A stretch of 64,000 nucleotides of DNA, from the NCBI GenBank assembly GCA_016296505.1, contig JAEDJD010000004.1, positions 62,001-126,000 of the forward strand, written 5' to 3'. The stretch's first letter is position 1, and the number at the start of each line of letters is the position of its first letter. The notes beneath the pieces were generated by a model. It was given only the letters and a program-made list of their open reading frames with translations, was not told where the DNA came from and ran no database searches. The position numbers and the translations under genes were made by a program. The stretch comes from Oscillospiraceae bacterium (lineage in GTDB: Bacteria; Bacillota; Clostridia; Oscillospirales; Ruminococcaceae). Shown piece after piece: positions 1-7,593 of this stretch.

Positions 1-178
1 ACACTGTCAGTAATAATATCCGCCCGCGGATTTCTTTCCTTCGGCATACAGATCAGTTTTTGCACCGAAAAGTCCTGCGCAGAATTCTCTTCATACCGTA
101 CACGCTGTCCGTAACCGTCGTAGAGAATCAGAACCGGTCCCGGGGGGTGCGGGTGTCTTGAGGTGTGAATGAGAGGAT

Positions 179-421
179 TCACACTATCCCGAATATAGAG
201 ATACATCTGACAAGGAAGAATACCGACATCACAAAGGAGAATATATGTCCGATTTTATTATTGAACGAGACAGTCTTATCTAAGCCTCAAAATAAAACAA
301 AAATTAATCCAAACACCACGAATCCAAAGAAATTACCATAGAGATAATTCGGCTTCTCTTCTGAAAGGAATTATTCTACGCCTTTGACCCGGAGCGTGAA
401 CAGAATTTCGTTTTCCTTCAT
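179..421 (-). pseudogene. Decayed small membrane-protein gene with two in-frame stops
   Basis: The minus strand has an ATG at 421, preceded by a GAGGAA ribosome-binding site, and a frame that can be followed for 81 codons to a TGA at 179-181. Two in-frame stops break it: TAA at 371-373 (codon 17) and TGA at 287-289 (codon 45). Between and after these stops the translation looks like a small membrane protein, with hydrophobic runs such as FFGFVVFGLIFVLF and FSFVMSVFFLVRC, so the frame was probably a real gene once. It lies just downstream of asd, 35 bp past the asd stop, and could be cotranscribed with it. I do not recognise the family. The alternative is that only the first 16 codons are translated, or that nothing is. 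Confidence 0.45.
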
Positions 422-456
422 AGAATCATTTCCTCACTGTGCATGGGACAGAAAAC

Positions 457-1542
457 TCAGCGGTCGAAATAGCCCTTTGCTGCGAGCAGCTCTGCAAGTT
501 CCACTGCACCGCCTGCCGCGCCGCGCAGCGTATTGTGCGAGAGACAGACAAACTTGTAATCGAACATGGTATCCTCGCGCAGTCTGCCGACCGAAATCGC
601 CATACCGCCTTCCAGATTTCTGTCGATCTTTGCCTGCGGACGATCCGGATCCTCGAAATAGTTGAGGAACTGCTTCGGTGCGTGCGGCAGATCAAGCTCC
701 TGCGGTACGCCCTTATACTCCGCCCATGCAGCCTTGATTTCTTCCGCGCTCGGCTTATTTTCAAATTTGACAAATACGGCAGCCGTATGGCCATCCGAAA
801 CCGGTACGCGGAGGCACTGCGTCGTAATCAGCGGGCTTTGCGCCTTGACGATCTCACCGTTTTCGATCGTACCCCAGATCTTAAGCGGCTCCTGCTCGGA
901 CTTTTCTTCCTCGCCGCCGATATACGGAATCAGGTTATCGACCATTTCCGGCCAGCGCTCGAAGGTCTTTCCGGCACCGGAGATTGCCTGATAAGTGCAG
1001 GCGAGTACCTGCTGAATGCCGAATTTACGCAGCGGATGCAGCGCCGGAACATAGCTCTGAATCGAGCAGTTGGACTTAACCGCGATAAAGCCGCGCTTGG
1101 TGCCCAGTCTCTCTTTCTGAGAAGCAATAATCTCCAGATGCTCCGGATTCAGTTCCGGAATAATCATAGGCACATCCGGCGTAAAACGATGCGCAGAGTT
1201 ATTGGAAACGATCGGGCATTCCGCCTTTGCATACGCCTCCTCCAGCGCGCGAAGCTCATCTTTCTTCATATCGACTGCGCAGAAGCAGAAATCAACCTGA
1301 GCAGCGATTTTTTCGATGTCTGCACCGGCATCATAGATCACGAGATCCGCAAACTTCTCCGGCATAGGCTGATCCTTGAACGCCCATCTTGCGCCGACAG
1401 CCTCGCGATAGGTTTTGCCTGCGGAACGGGAAGATGCTGCCATAACAGTCACCTTGAACCACGGATGATCCGCAAGGAGCAGCGCAAAACGCTGACCAAC
1501 CATACCCGTTGCACCGATGATGCCTACACGAAATTCTTTCAT
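457..1542 (-). CDS. asd: Aspartate-semialdehyde dehydrogenase (archaeal/fungal-like subclass)
   Basis: Catalyses NADPH-dependent reduction of aspartyl-4-phosphate to aspartate semialdehyde, the branch point to lysine, diaminopimelate, threonine and methionine; cytosolic. The 361-residue protein opens with the dinucleotide-binding motif GATGMVGQ (residues 10-17) and has the catalytic cysteine in the KSNCSIQ context at Cys159. This sequence form and length match the archaeal/fungal-type enzymes rather than the E. coli type. I chose the ATG at 1542 because a GGAGGA ribosome-binding site lies just upstream; the longer open frame runs back into the leader. The leader carries a lysine riboswitch and a terminator, so expression should fall when lysine is abundant. 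The gene is monocistronic or followed by the decayed frame at 179-421. The function is secure. Confidence 0.96.
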   Translation of the reverse strand: MKEFRVGIIGATGMVGQRFALLLADHPWFKVTVMAASSRSAGKTYREAVGARWAFKDQPMPEKFADLVIYDAGADIEKIAAQVDFCFCAVDMKKDELRALEEAYAKAECPIVSNNSAHRFTPDVPMIIPELNPEHLEIIASQKERLGTKRGFIAVKSNCSIQSYVPALHPLRKFGIQQVLACTYQAISGAGKTFERWPEMVDNLIPYIGGEEEKSEQEPLKIWGTIENGEIVKAQSPLITTQCLRVPVSDGHTAAVFVKFENKPSAEEIKAAWAEYKGVPQELDLPHAPKQFLNYFEDPDRPQAKIDRNLEGGMAISVGRLREDTMFDYKFVCLSHNTLRGAAGGAVELAELLAAKGYFDR

Positions 1543-1605
1543 AACTAGAGTCCTCCATTTCTTGTTTCGTTCCGCACGCTGCCGCGCGCAGAAAGCCTGA
1601 GGCAG

Positions 1606-1632
1606 AAAAAAATCCGCCAGCATATGGCGGAC
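1606..1632 (-). terminator. Attenuator terminator of the lysine riboswitch
   Basis: On the minus strand a hairpin with a TCCGCCA / TGGCGGA stem and a TATGC loop is followed directly by seven T residues. It lies about 75 bases after the riboswitch aptamer and before the asd start. This is the expected place for a lysine-dependent intrinsic terminator. Confidence 0.88.
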
Positions 1633-1705
1633 ATTGAGCAGTTGAACGGATTTGCGATTCGCGCCGCTGACGTTTCCGGATGCAGCGTGGTTCGCAAAAA
1701 ACCGG

Positions 1706-1895
1706 TCAGCACTCCACAAAGCATTCCTGTCTGAATGCCGTGTGACAGTCACGCACCTATTTGGTACGCGCCCAGCAATTCCGATACCGTATCGGAGCTG
1801 CTTCGGCGGTCTTGCCTTTTCTGTCGGAATCTGATCGTGCAATCGCGGGTTCGGCACCCTCATCCGGCAGGACTCATCAAGCCCGCGCCTCTGTC
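1706..1895 (-). promoter_or_regulatory. Lysine riboswitch (L-box)
   Basis: Read on the minus strand, the leader has the conserved L-box blocks in order: AGAGGCGC near 1886-1893, GACAGAAAAGGC, GCCGAAGCA, TTGCTGG, GACTGTCA and the closing TGGAGTGCT at about 1709-1717. Order and spacing match the lysine aptamer known upstream of lysC and related genes in Firmicutes. A promoter lies immediately upstream and a terminator hairpin downstream, so the natural reading is transcriptional attenuation of asd by lysine. The exact base pairing was judged by eye. Confidence 0.93.
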
Positions 1896-1904
1896 CGTAC
1901 CTTT

Positions 1905-1934
1905 ATTCTATCATATCGCGTCTGATTTGTCAAT
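1905..1934 (-). promoter_or_regulatory. Sigma-A-type promoter for the lysine riboswitch and asd
   Basis: On the minus strand TTGACA (1929-1934) and TAGAAT (1905-1910) are separated by 17 bases. Transcription would begin just before the first conserved block of the riboswitch. Confidence 0.85.
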
Positions 1935-2005
1935 ACCCATTTTTATGATTTTGTATTTCTGCACGATACATCTGTCTGTTTACAGCGAACAGTTATATAA
2001 ATTGC

Positions 2006-2034
2006 TTGACACGTTCCAAAAATTATGCTACAAT
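2006..2034 (+). promoter_or_regulatory. Sigma-A-type promoter for the FTR-like gene and thioredoxin
   Basis: TTGACA (2006-2011), a 17-base spacer and TACAAT (2029-2034) stand about 60 bases upstream of the first gene start. It lies back to back with the asd promoter. Confidence 0.85.
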
Positions 2035-2095
2035 AGGGTTATCAGAGAATTCTCAGGATATTATATATATAACAAAATGTCAGGAGCGTGAAAGC

Positions 2096-2293
2096 ATGAA
2101 GATTCGTTTGAATGCTGACGAAGCGGTTGTCGCCCGCATCCGTGAGGGTCTGCTCAAAAAGGAGGGCTATTGTCCCTGCCGGCTGCAGCGCACCGAGGAA
2201 AACCTATGTATGTGCCAAGAATTCCGCGACCAGATTGCCGATCCGGAATTTGAAGGCTACTGCCATTGCAGATTATACTACAAAGAAAAATAA
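2096..2293 (+). CDS. Ferredoxin-thioredoxin reductase catalytic-subunit-like protein (short form)
   Basis: A 65-residue protein with three cysteine pairs arranged CPC (26-28), CMC (38-40) and CHC (56-58). This is the signature of the catalytic beta chain of ferredoxin:thioredoxin reductase, which holds a [4Fe-4S] cluster next to a redox-active disulfide and passes electrons from ferredoxin to thioredoxin. The canonical family has CPC-X16-CPC-X8-CHC and is about 110 residues long; here the spacings are 9 and 15 and the protein is much shorter, so it is a divergent relative. The ATG at 2096 follows a CAGGAGCG ribosome-binding site. The thioredoxin gene begins 14 bases after its stop, which supports a joint redox role. 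Activity is inferred; no variable (alpha) subunit is visible nearby. Confidence 0.72.
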   Translation: MKIRLNADEAVVARIREGLLKKEGYCPCRLQRTEENLCMCQEFRDQIADPEFEGYCHCRLYYKEK

Positions 2294-2307
2294 GGAGGAT
2301 TCATTTG

Positions 2308-2622
2308 ATGGCAATTATGCATATTGAAAGCGCGGCAGAATTTGAAGCTGAAGTTCTGGATGAAACCGGAAAGATTCTGGTTGACTTCTGGGCGTCATGG
2401 TGCGGACCCTGCATGATGATGACACCCGTTCTGGAAGAACTTGACGCAAAATATCCGGAGCTGAAAGTCGTCAAGATCAATGTTGACGAAGCACAGGAGC
2501 TTGCCATACAATTCGGCATCGACAGCATTCCGGCATTCCTGCTCTTTGAAAACGGCAAGGTCATCAAGCAAACCGTTGGCGCATTGTCGTTAGAGGCGCT
2601 GGCAAATCGGCTCGGTCTTTGA
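2308..2622 (+). CDS. trxA: Thioredoxin
   Basis: Small dithiol-disulfide oxidoreductase of 104 residues, cytosolic. It has the classic active site WCGPC (Cys32 and Cys35) and the cis-proline of the fold at Pro75 (DSIPAF). The ATG at 2308 follows the strong ribosome-binding site AAGGAGG, which overlaps the stop region of the FTR-like gene, so the two are cotranscribed and probably cotranslated. That arrangement suggests this thioredoxin is reduced by ferredoxin through the upstream protein rather than, or in addition to, an NADPH thioredoxin reductase. The gene ends in a strong hairpin terminator. Confidence 0.95.
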   Translation: MAIMHIESAAEFEAEVLDETGKILVDFWASWCGPCMMMTPVLEELDAKYPELKVVKINVDEAQELAIQFGIDSIPAFLLFENGKVIKQTVGALSLEALANRLGL

Positions 2623-2642
2623 AATCATTATAAATGCAAGCA

Positions 2643-2682
2643 AACCGCGGATTCGGCGCATCGTCGATCTCCGCGGTTTTTC
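2643..2682. terminator. Bidirectional terminator between trxA and the amidohydrolase gene
   Basis: A 9 bp stem, AACCGCGGA / TCCGCGGTT, is followed by T residues on the plus strand and preceded by A residues. It sits between convergent genes. Confidence 0.85.
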
Positions 2683-2699
2683 TATGCAAACTATGTAAA

Positions 2700-3968
2700 T
2701 CAGCGCGTCAGACGGTCAATCCGGCTTTTGGTATCGGCAATGACCGCTTCCGGCGTAATCCCAATACAGTATTCGCCGTTTTCATAAAGTATTTTTCCGG
2801 CGCACATCGTCAGCAGAACATTACCGCGTCCGCCGTTCAGTACGAGACTTTCCGGAATATGGTGTGCCGGCTGCATATTCGGCGCCTGCAAATCAATCTC
2901 AATCAGGTCAGCCTGCTTGCCCTCCGCCAGAATATCACAGTCATGCAGTCCCATTGCGCGCGCAGAGCCAACCGTTGCGGCGCGCAGCATCGAAGCCGCC
3001 GGAATCGCTGCCGCATCCATATGCCGCAGCTTTTGCAGCACAGTTCCCAGATACATCTCCCGAAACATATCAAGCGCATTGTTGGAAGCGGCACCGTCTG
3101 TACCAAGCGCAAGATTGACGCCCTCGCTCAGCGCCTCCTTCAGCGGCGCAATGCCGCTGGCGAGCTTCGCATTGGACGCCGGACAGGAAATCATCCAAAG
3201 CCCGTTCCGCTGAAATACGGCGCGGTCAGCTTCATCCAGCCAGACGCCGTGAAATCCGCCGCCGCCGTATTCCCACATCCCAAGCGATTCAAAATACTGC
3301 GCAGGCGACGCGCCATGCCGTTCGACGCATTCATGATGCTCCCTTTCCGTTTCGCTGATATGCATATACACCGGCTGCCGTTCCGCACGCGCAAGCGCTG
3401 CAACGCCGCGGTGCAGACTCTCATCGCTCGTATACTCTGCATGGAATCCGAGCCGGTAGCCGATCCGCGGATGGATATTCCGGAACTTCTGAAATTGATC
3501 ATTCAAACGCTCCACATCCTTTTCCGTACCGTTGATACTGCCGCAGAGTATTCCGCGCAGTCCGCATTCGATCGCCGCCTGCACCGTGCTGTCCGGATAA
3601 AAATACATATCGAAAAACGCCGTCGTACCGGAAGCAATATATTCGAGATTTGCAAGACGGTCAAAGGCATAGACATCCTCTGCCGTCAGCCTGTCCTCAT
3701 AGGGAAACACTTTCTCAAACAGCCATGTCTGCAACGGCACATCCTCCGCAAAAGAGCGCAGAAACGTCATGGCAGAATGGGTATGCGCATTTTTAAAGCT
3801 CGGCATCAGCAGATTGCCCCGAACGTCAATCTCACGCGCAAAAACAGGCAATTCTGCCGGCGTGTCTCCGATATAGCGAATGATCTCGCCATCTGTCCAA
3901 AGCTCGCCGTCCTGCACGGCGCAGCCTTCCGCCATTGTCATAATTTTCGCATTATAAAACCGAATCAT
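2700..3968 (-). CDS. mtaD: Amidohydrolase of the S-adenosylhomocysteine / 5'-methylthioadenosine deaminase group
   Basis: Metal-dependent deaminase of the amidohydrolase superfamily, 422 residues. Members of this branch convert SAH, methylthioadenosine or adenosine to the inosine derivative plus ammonia. Visible motifs are the metal-binding HTH at His62/His64 (NAHTHSAM), the mid-protein His of GYRLGFHAEY and HISE, and GTDGAASNN with the catalytic Asp. The ATG at 3968 follows a GAAAGG ribosome-binding site. It is the last gene of a minus-strand cluster with ahcY and purine nucleoside phosphorylase, which supports a job in recycling the nucleoside part of SAM by-products. Substrate preference among SAH, MTA and adenosine cannot be read from sequence; a guanine or chlorohydrolase-type activity is less likely given the neighbours. 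Confidence 0.82.
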   Translation of the reverse strand: MIRFYNAKIMTMAEGCAVQDGELWTDGEIIRYIGDTPAELPVFAREIDVRGNLLMPSFKNAHTHSAMTFLRSFAEDVPLQTWLFEKVFPYEDRLTAEDVYAFDRLANLEYIASGTTAFFDMYFYPDSTVQAAIECGLRGILCGSINGTEKDVERLNDQFQKFRNIHPRIGYRLGFHAEYTSDESLHRGVAALARAERQPVYMHISETEREHHECVERHGASPAQYFESLGMWEYGGGGFHGVWLDEADRAVFQRNGLWMISCPASNAKLASGIAPLKEALSEGVNLALGTDGAASNNALDMFREMYLGTVLQKLRHMDAAAIPAASMLRAATVGSARAMGLHDCDILAEGKQADLIEIDLQAPNMQPAHHIPESLVLNGGRGNVLLTMCAGKILYENGEYCIGITPEAVIADTKSRIDRLTR

Positions 3969-3981
3969 TTCGATATCCTTT

Positions 3982-4584
3982 CTAGGCGTTTCCATTCTGC
4001 CGCAACGCGTCCTGCATCGCTTCCACTGCAATCCGGATATCGCCGATCTCATCATACGGCTCTGCAAATGTCGCCGCACTCTGCAACGTCAGATAGGAAC
4101 CATAATACTCCAGAAGCTGCGCGCCGCACACAAGAATCCGCATAATCTGTTCACTGCCGGACGCGCGGTATTCCGCATTGCCAATGCGATCATACTGGAA
4201 AAAGCTGACCGCATGAAGAAATTGCGCCATCAGATCGTAAAACATCTGCTCCATCTGATCGAACAGCGCGTCGGCACGCTGTATTTTATCAAGCTTACGG
4301 CGCAGCGCCTGTCGCTCGTGAAAAATCTCAATTTCCCGCAGCGCCTTACTCGTCCACTCCTTGACGGTCTCCCCGAATACGCCGAGTGGAAACGTCCTTG
4401 CGGTATCCGATACAAATGTATACTCTTTTATGAGGAGACAGCGGCGATACTCCGAATCCATATCATTGTTTTTCAACAGATCAATCGTCAAGGCATAATT
4501 CACTTTCGTATGGCTTTTCAGATGCTTTTTCTCCCAATGCTCGATCTGCCGGAGTATTTTTTCTCCTTTGCTGTTTTTCCCCAT
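3982..4584 (-). CDS. Uncharacterised helical protein of the SAH salvage cluster
   Basis: A 200-residue soluble protein that I do not recognise. It is rich in charged residues and predicted helix, with a basic N-terminus and stretches such as FHERQALRRKLDKIQRADALF that could pair as coiled coil, then an aromatic patch (FYDLMAQFLHAVSFFQYD). There is no signal peptide or membrane segment. The start is the ATG at 4584, which has the ribosome-binding site AAAGGGGA; an in-frame TTG lies slightly upstream. It is 13 bases from the amidohydrolase start and 30 bases from the phosphorylase stop, so it belongs to the same transcript. Its place inside a nucleoside-recycling cluster is the only hint to its role. 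Confidence 0.75.
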   Translation of the reverse strand: MGKNSKGEKILRQIEHWEKKHLKSHTKVNYALTIDLLKNNDMDSEYRRCLLIKEYTFVSDTARTFPLGVFGETVKEWTSKALREIEIFHERQALRRKLDKIQRADALFDQMEQMFYDLMAQFLHAVSFFQYDRIGNAEYRASGSEQIMRILVCGAQLLEYYGSYLTLQSAATFAEPYDEIGDIRIAVEAMQDALRQNGNA

Positions 4585-4614
4585 CGTTCCGTCCCCTTTG
4601 TCCAAATATGATGT

Positions 4615-5448
4615 TCAGATCACCTTATGAATCTCCGCAATCGCCCGTCTGACAAGCTGTTCAAACTGCGGTGCAGCCTGATCGCCTGCCGTCTTGACTT
4701 CCTCATGCGTTAACGGATGCGGCGAAATGCCGGCTGCAAGATTGCTGATACACGATACGCCGCAGATTTCCATACCGCAGTGCCGCGCCGCGATCGCCTC
4801 AATCGCCGTACTCATACCGACCGCGTCTGCACCGAGCATCCGGAACATCCGGATCTCCGCTGGCGATTCATATGCAGGTCCCGCCGTCTGGATATAGACG
4901 CCCTCTTTCAGCGGAATATCCGCATTCACGGCAATTTTCCGGATAATCTGATTCAGACGCTTGCTATAAATCGCGCTCATATCCGGAAAACGCACGCCGA
5001 ATGCGTCCAGATTTGCACCGCGCAACGGAGATGGCACAAAGCTCGAAATCTGATCGGTAATCAGCATAAATTCGCCTGCGTGCATCTCCGGCTGAATACC
5101 GCCTGCCGCATTCGTCAGAAAGAGTACCTTTGCGCCGAGCATACGCAGCAGCCGGATCGGCAATACCGCCTCCTGCGGCGTATAGCCCTCGTACATATGC
5201 ACTCTGCCCTGCATCACGGCGACCGGTACGCCGTCGCAGTATCCGAATACAAACCGTCCGGCATGACCGGCAACCGTCGATACCGGAAAATTCGGGATCG
5301 AAGCATAGGAAAGCGTTTCCATTACTTCGATTTTATCTGCAAATCCGCCGAGTCCGGAGCCAAGCACCAGTGCAATCTCCGGCTGAAACGAAATCCGTTC
5401 TTTTACATAGTCATAACAGGCAGTAAGCTGCTCCTGAACCGTCATCAT
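4615..5448 (-). CDS. punA: Purine nucleoside phosphorylase
   Basis: Phosphorolysis of inosine, guanosine and related nucleosides to the base plus ribose-1-phosphate. The 277-residue protein fits the trimeric PNP family: LVLGSGLGGF near the N-terminus, the phosphate-binding region VAGHAGRFVFG, the QGRVHMYEGY block, LTNAAGG, and AVGMSTAIEAIAARH near the C-terminus. The start ATG overlaps the stop of the upstream coiled-coil gene as ATGA, so the two are translationally coupled. In this cluster it would consume inosine or adenosine released after ahcY and the deaminase act. Family assignment is firm; base preference is inferred. Confidence 0.93.
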   Translation of the reverse strand: MMTVQEQLTACYDYVKERISFQPEIALVLGSGLGGFADKIEVMETLSYASIPNFPVSTVAGHAGRFVFGYCDGVPVAVMQGRVHMYEGYTPQEAVLPIRLLRMLGAKVLFLTNAAGGIQPEMHAGEFMLITDQISSFVPSPLRGANLDAFGVRFPDMSAIYSKRLNQIIRKIAVNADIPLKEGVYIQTAGPAYESPAEIRMFRMLGADAVGMSTAIEAIAARHCGMEICGVSCISNLAAGISPHPLTHEEVKTAGDQAAPQFEQLVRRAIAEIHKVI

Positions 5449-6035
5449 TTTTGTATCCCCTCTCCTGTTTCGATCATCGGCTCCGGATTCTCGACCGGCA
5501 CATCCGGCGGCGTGATGTACTGCGCTTCCGGATTCTCGAATACAGAAATCTCCGGATTCTCAAGCGATCCATCCGGATTTTCCGGCAGCGCATTCATCTG
5601 CTCCGGCATTGCTTCCGGCTTTTCAAATACTACGCCGCGCTCATGCATACCGTTTTCAATCTGCTGCACGCTCTCCGACAGCTTTCTATGGAGTCTGTCT
5701 CCGTGATAAGCGATCAGATTGATGCTGCGCTCCATCGTATGCTGCAATGCGTCAGAGGTTTCATTCAGCTTTGCAATCACAGCGTCATTCGTCGCTTCCG
5801 GCGAGAGATGCGCGCCGATCTGCCGTTCCATTGCGCTGATCTGACTGCCCATCGTCTCAAGGCTTTCCGTCATCAGCTTGAGCTGCGCAGTCTGCATATT
5901 GGCAAGCGTGTCGGATGTTTCATTCAGTTTTTTGACCATGTACGCAGAATAGCGCTCAACCTTTCCGTCCAGCGCGTCCAGTTTCTGATCCATTTTCGTC
6001 AGAAACTCTGCAAGTGCATTTGCTGCTTCGCTCAT
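5445..6035 (-). CDS. Coiled-coil protein with a Glu-Asn-Pro-Glu-rich tail
   Basis: Unrecognised 196-residue protein. Residues 1-130 are almost entirely helical with heptad-like patterns (FLTKMDQKLDALDGKVERY, LNETSDTLANMQ and later LNETSDALQHTM), so it likely forms a coiled coil. The element LNETSD occurs twice, about 50 residues apart, which suggests an internal duplication. The last 60 residues are disordered and contain ENPD, ENPE, ENPE and ENPE repeats. There is no signal peptide or membrane segment. It is translationally coupled to purine nucleoside phosphorylase by an ATGA overlap and lies 54 bases after ahcY. A scaffold role for the neighbouring enzymes is possible but speculative. Confidence 0.78.
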   Translation of the reverse strand: MSEAANALAEFLTKMDQKLDALDGKVERYSAYMVKKLNETSDTLANMQTAQLKLMTESLETMGSQISAMERQIGAHLSPEATNDAVIAKLNETSDALQHTMERSINLIAYHGDRLHRKLSESVQQIENGMHERGVVFEKPEAMPEQMNALPENPDGSLENPEISVFENPEAQYITPPDVPVENPEPMIETGEGIQK

Positions 6036-6089
6036 GATTGATCCTCTCCTTTTCGTTTGAGCCGTATGAATGGTTTGTGATTGATATAT

Positions 6090-7340
6090 TCAGTCTGCGT
6101 CGGCGCCATACAAATATTCGCGCTGTTCCGCAGTCAGCGTATCAATTTCGATGTCCATGCTTTGCAGTTTTCTCCGCGCTACGGCTTCGTCAACCGCACG
6201 CGGCACATGATTCAGTACGTTTGTGATATTTGCGCGATTACAGATCAGCCATTCCGCGCTCAGCGCCTGAATCGCAAAGCTCATATCCATAATCTCCGCA
6301 GGATGTCCGTCGCCTGCCGCAAGATTCACCAATCTGCCCTCGGCAATCACGTAAATCGTCACGCCGTTCGGCAGCATATAGCCCATGATATTATTACGCG
6401 CTTCAAAAGAGCTGACTGCGAGCTTCCGCAGTCCCGCCATATCCACCTCGACGTCGAAATGCCCTGCGTTGCAAAGGATTGCGCCATCGTGCATCGCAAG
6501 AAAACTCTTTTCGGTAATGACATGGCTGCATCCCGTAACGGTTACGAAGAAGTCACCGATTTTCGCGGCGTCCTCCATTTTCATGACGGTAAAGCCGTCC
6601 ATGACCGCTTCAATCGCCTTGACCGGATCGACCTCGGTGACGATGACCCTTGCGCCAAGACCCTTGGCACGCATAGCCGCGCCCTTGCCGCACCAGCCAT
6701 AGCCTGCAATGACAACGGTTTTGCCGGCAACAATCAGATTGGTCGTGCGGTTGACGCCGTCCCAGACCGACTGCCCTGTACCGTAGCGATTATCAAACAG
6801 ATGCTTACAATCCGCGTCATTGACAAGCATCATCGGGAATTTAAGTTCACCGGCTTTTGCCATGGCTTTGAGGCGCAGGATACCAGTCGTAGTCTCCTCG
6901 CATCCGCCGATCACGTTTTCCAGATATTCCGGATACTCCTTATGAATCAGCGTAACCAGATCGCCGCCGTCGTCGATGATAAAATGCGGCTTTGCTTCGA
7001 TCACGCGGCGCGTATGCGCTTCATATTCTTCCGGAGTTGTGCCATGCCATGCGTAGACGTTCAATCCGCCATGCACAAGCGCTGCGGCGACATCGTCCTG
7101 CGTGGACAAGGGATTTGAGCCTGTAATATACATTTCCGCGCCGCCTGCCGCCATTACACGACATAGATATGCCGTTTTCGCTTCCAGATGAATCGAAAGT
7201 GCAATGCGCTTGCCGGCAAACGGCTTTGTCTGAGCAAATTCCTCCTCGATGCTCCGCAGAAGCGGCATATTTCCTTTTACCCATGCGATTTTCTGTTCGC
7301 CGCTTTCCCAGAGCGACAGATCGCGAATCTCACTATTCAT
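6090..7340 (-). CDS. ahcY: Adenosylhomocysteinase
   Basis: Reversible NAD-dependent hydrolysis of S-adenosylhomocysteine to homocysteine and adenosine, removing the product inhibitor of methyltransferases. The 416-residue protein has the N-terminal substrate region (SIHLEAKTAYL, ITGSNPLSTQDDVAAAL), the DDGGDL and ETTTG motifs, the NAD-binding GYGWCGKGAAMRAKGLGA segment, the CNAGHFDVE block and the C-terminal end typical of the family. It lacks the roughly 40-residue insertion of many proteobacterial and eukaryotic forms, as do archaeal and other short enzymes. It is the first gene of the cluster, with its own promoter 40 bases upstream, and should set expression for the phosphorylase and deaminase behind it. 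Confidence 0.96.
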   Translation of the reverse strand: MNSEIRDLSLWESGEQKIAWVKGNMPLLRSIEEEFAQTKPFAGKRIALSIHLEAKTAYLCRVMAAGGAEMYITGSNPLSTQDDVAAALVHGGLNVYAWHGTTPEEYEAHTRRVIEAKPHFIIDDGGDLVTLIHKEYPEYLENVIGGCEETTTGILRLKAMAKAGELKFPMMLVNDADCKHLFDNRYGTGQSVWDGVNRTTNLIVAGKTVVIAGYGWCGKGAAMRAKGLGARVIVTEVDPVKAIEAVMDGFTVMKMEDAAKIGDFFVTVTGCSHVITEKSFLAMHDGAILCNAGHFDVEVDMAGLRKLAVSSFEARNNIMGYMLPNGVTIYVIAEGRLVNLAAGDGHPAEIMDMSFAIQALSAEWLICNRANITNVLNHVPRAVDEAVARRKLQSMDIEIDTLTAEQREYLYGADAD

Positions 7341-7378
7341 AACGATAGCAAACTCCTTTCAGATGACTTCTAATTCAT

Positions 7379-7407
7379 ATTTTAGCATATTACGGATGAA
7401 ATTGCAA
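7379..7407 (-). promoter_or_regulatory. Promoter of the ahcY cluster
   Basis: On the minus strand TTGCAA (7402-7407) and TAAAAT (7379-7384) are 17 bases apart. The leader to the ahcY ATG is only about 35 bases, too short for an SAH riboswitch. Confidence 0.7.
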
Positions 7408-7455
7408 GGGTTCTGTACAGGTTTCGGACAGCAGCCGCAATTTTTTCACAACTAC

Positions 7456-7484
7456 TTGACGAATCAGCGTTTTTGTAGTAAAAT
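7456..7484 (+). promoter_or_regulatory. Promoter of the pncB operon
   Basis: TTGACG (7456-7461), a 17-base spacer and TAAAAT (7479-7484). The leader of about 100 bases before pncB contains two small inverted repeats (GTAGA..TCTAC near 7500 and GTCTG..CAGAC near 7545) whose role is unknown. Confidence 0.75.
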
Positions 7485-7593
7485 GTATAAAGGATATCAG
7501 TAGATTTTCTACGGTAAGGCAATCGTGCCAACCGGTCGCAGTCTGTTCCGGCAGACAATATTTTGTTTCAAATACGGAAAGAGGTTTTTGACT

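Noticed and set aside
1..265. Minus-strand frame open to the window start (YDGYGQRVRYEENSAQ region)
   Set aside because: It overlaps the more protein-like decayed frame at 179-421, has no ribosome-binding site, and I could not link it to a family. It could still be the edge of a gene beyond the window.
439..1548. Long plus-strand open frame opposite asd
   Set aside because: It is antisense to a clearly conserved enzyme, has arginine- and cysteine-rich shadow composition, and lacks a ribosome-binding site.
7340..7384. SAH riboswitch upstream of ahcY
   Set aside because: The leader between promoter and start is only about 35 bases, too short for the known aptamers.
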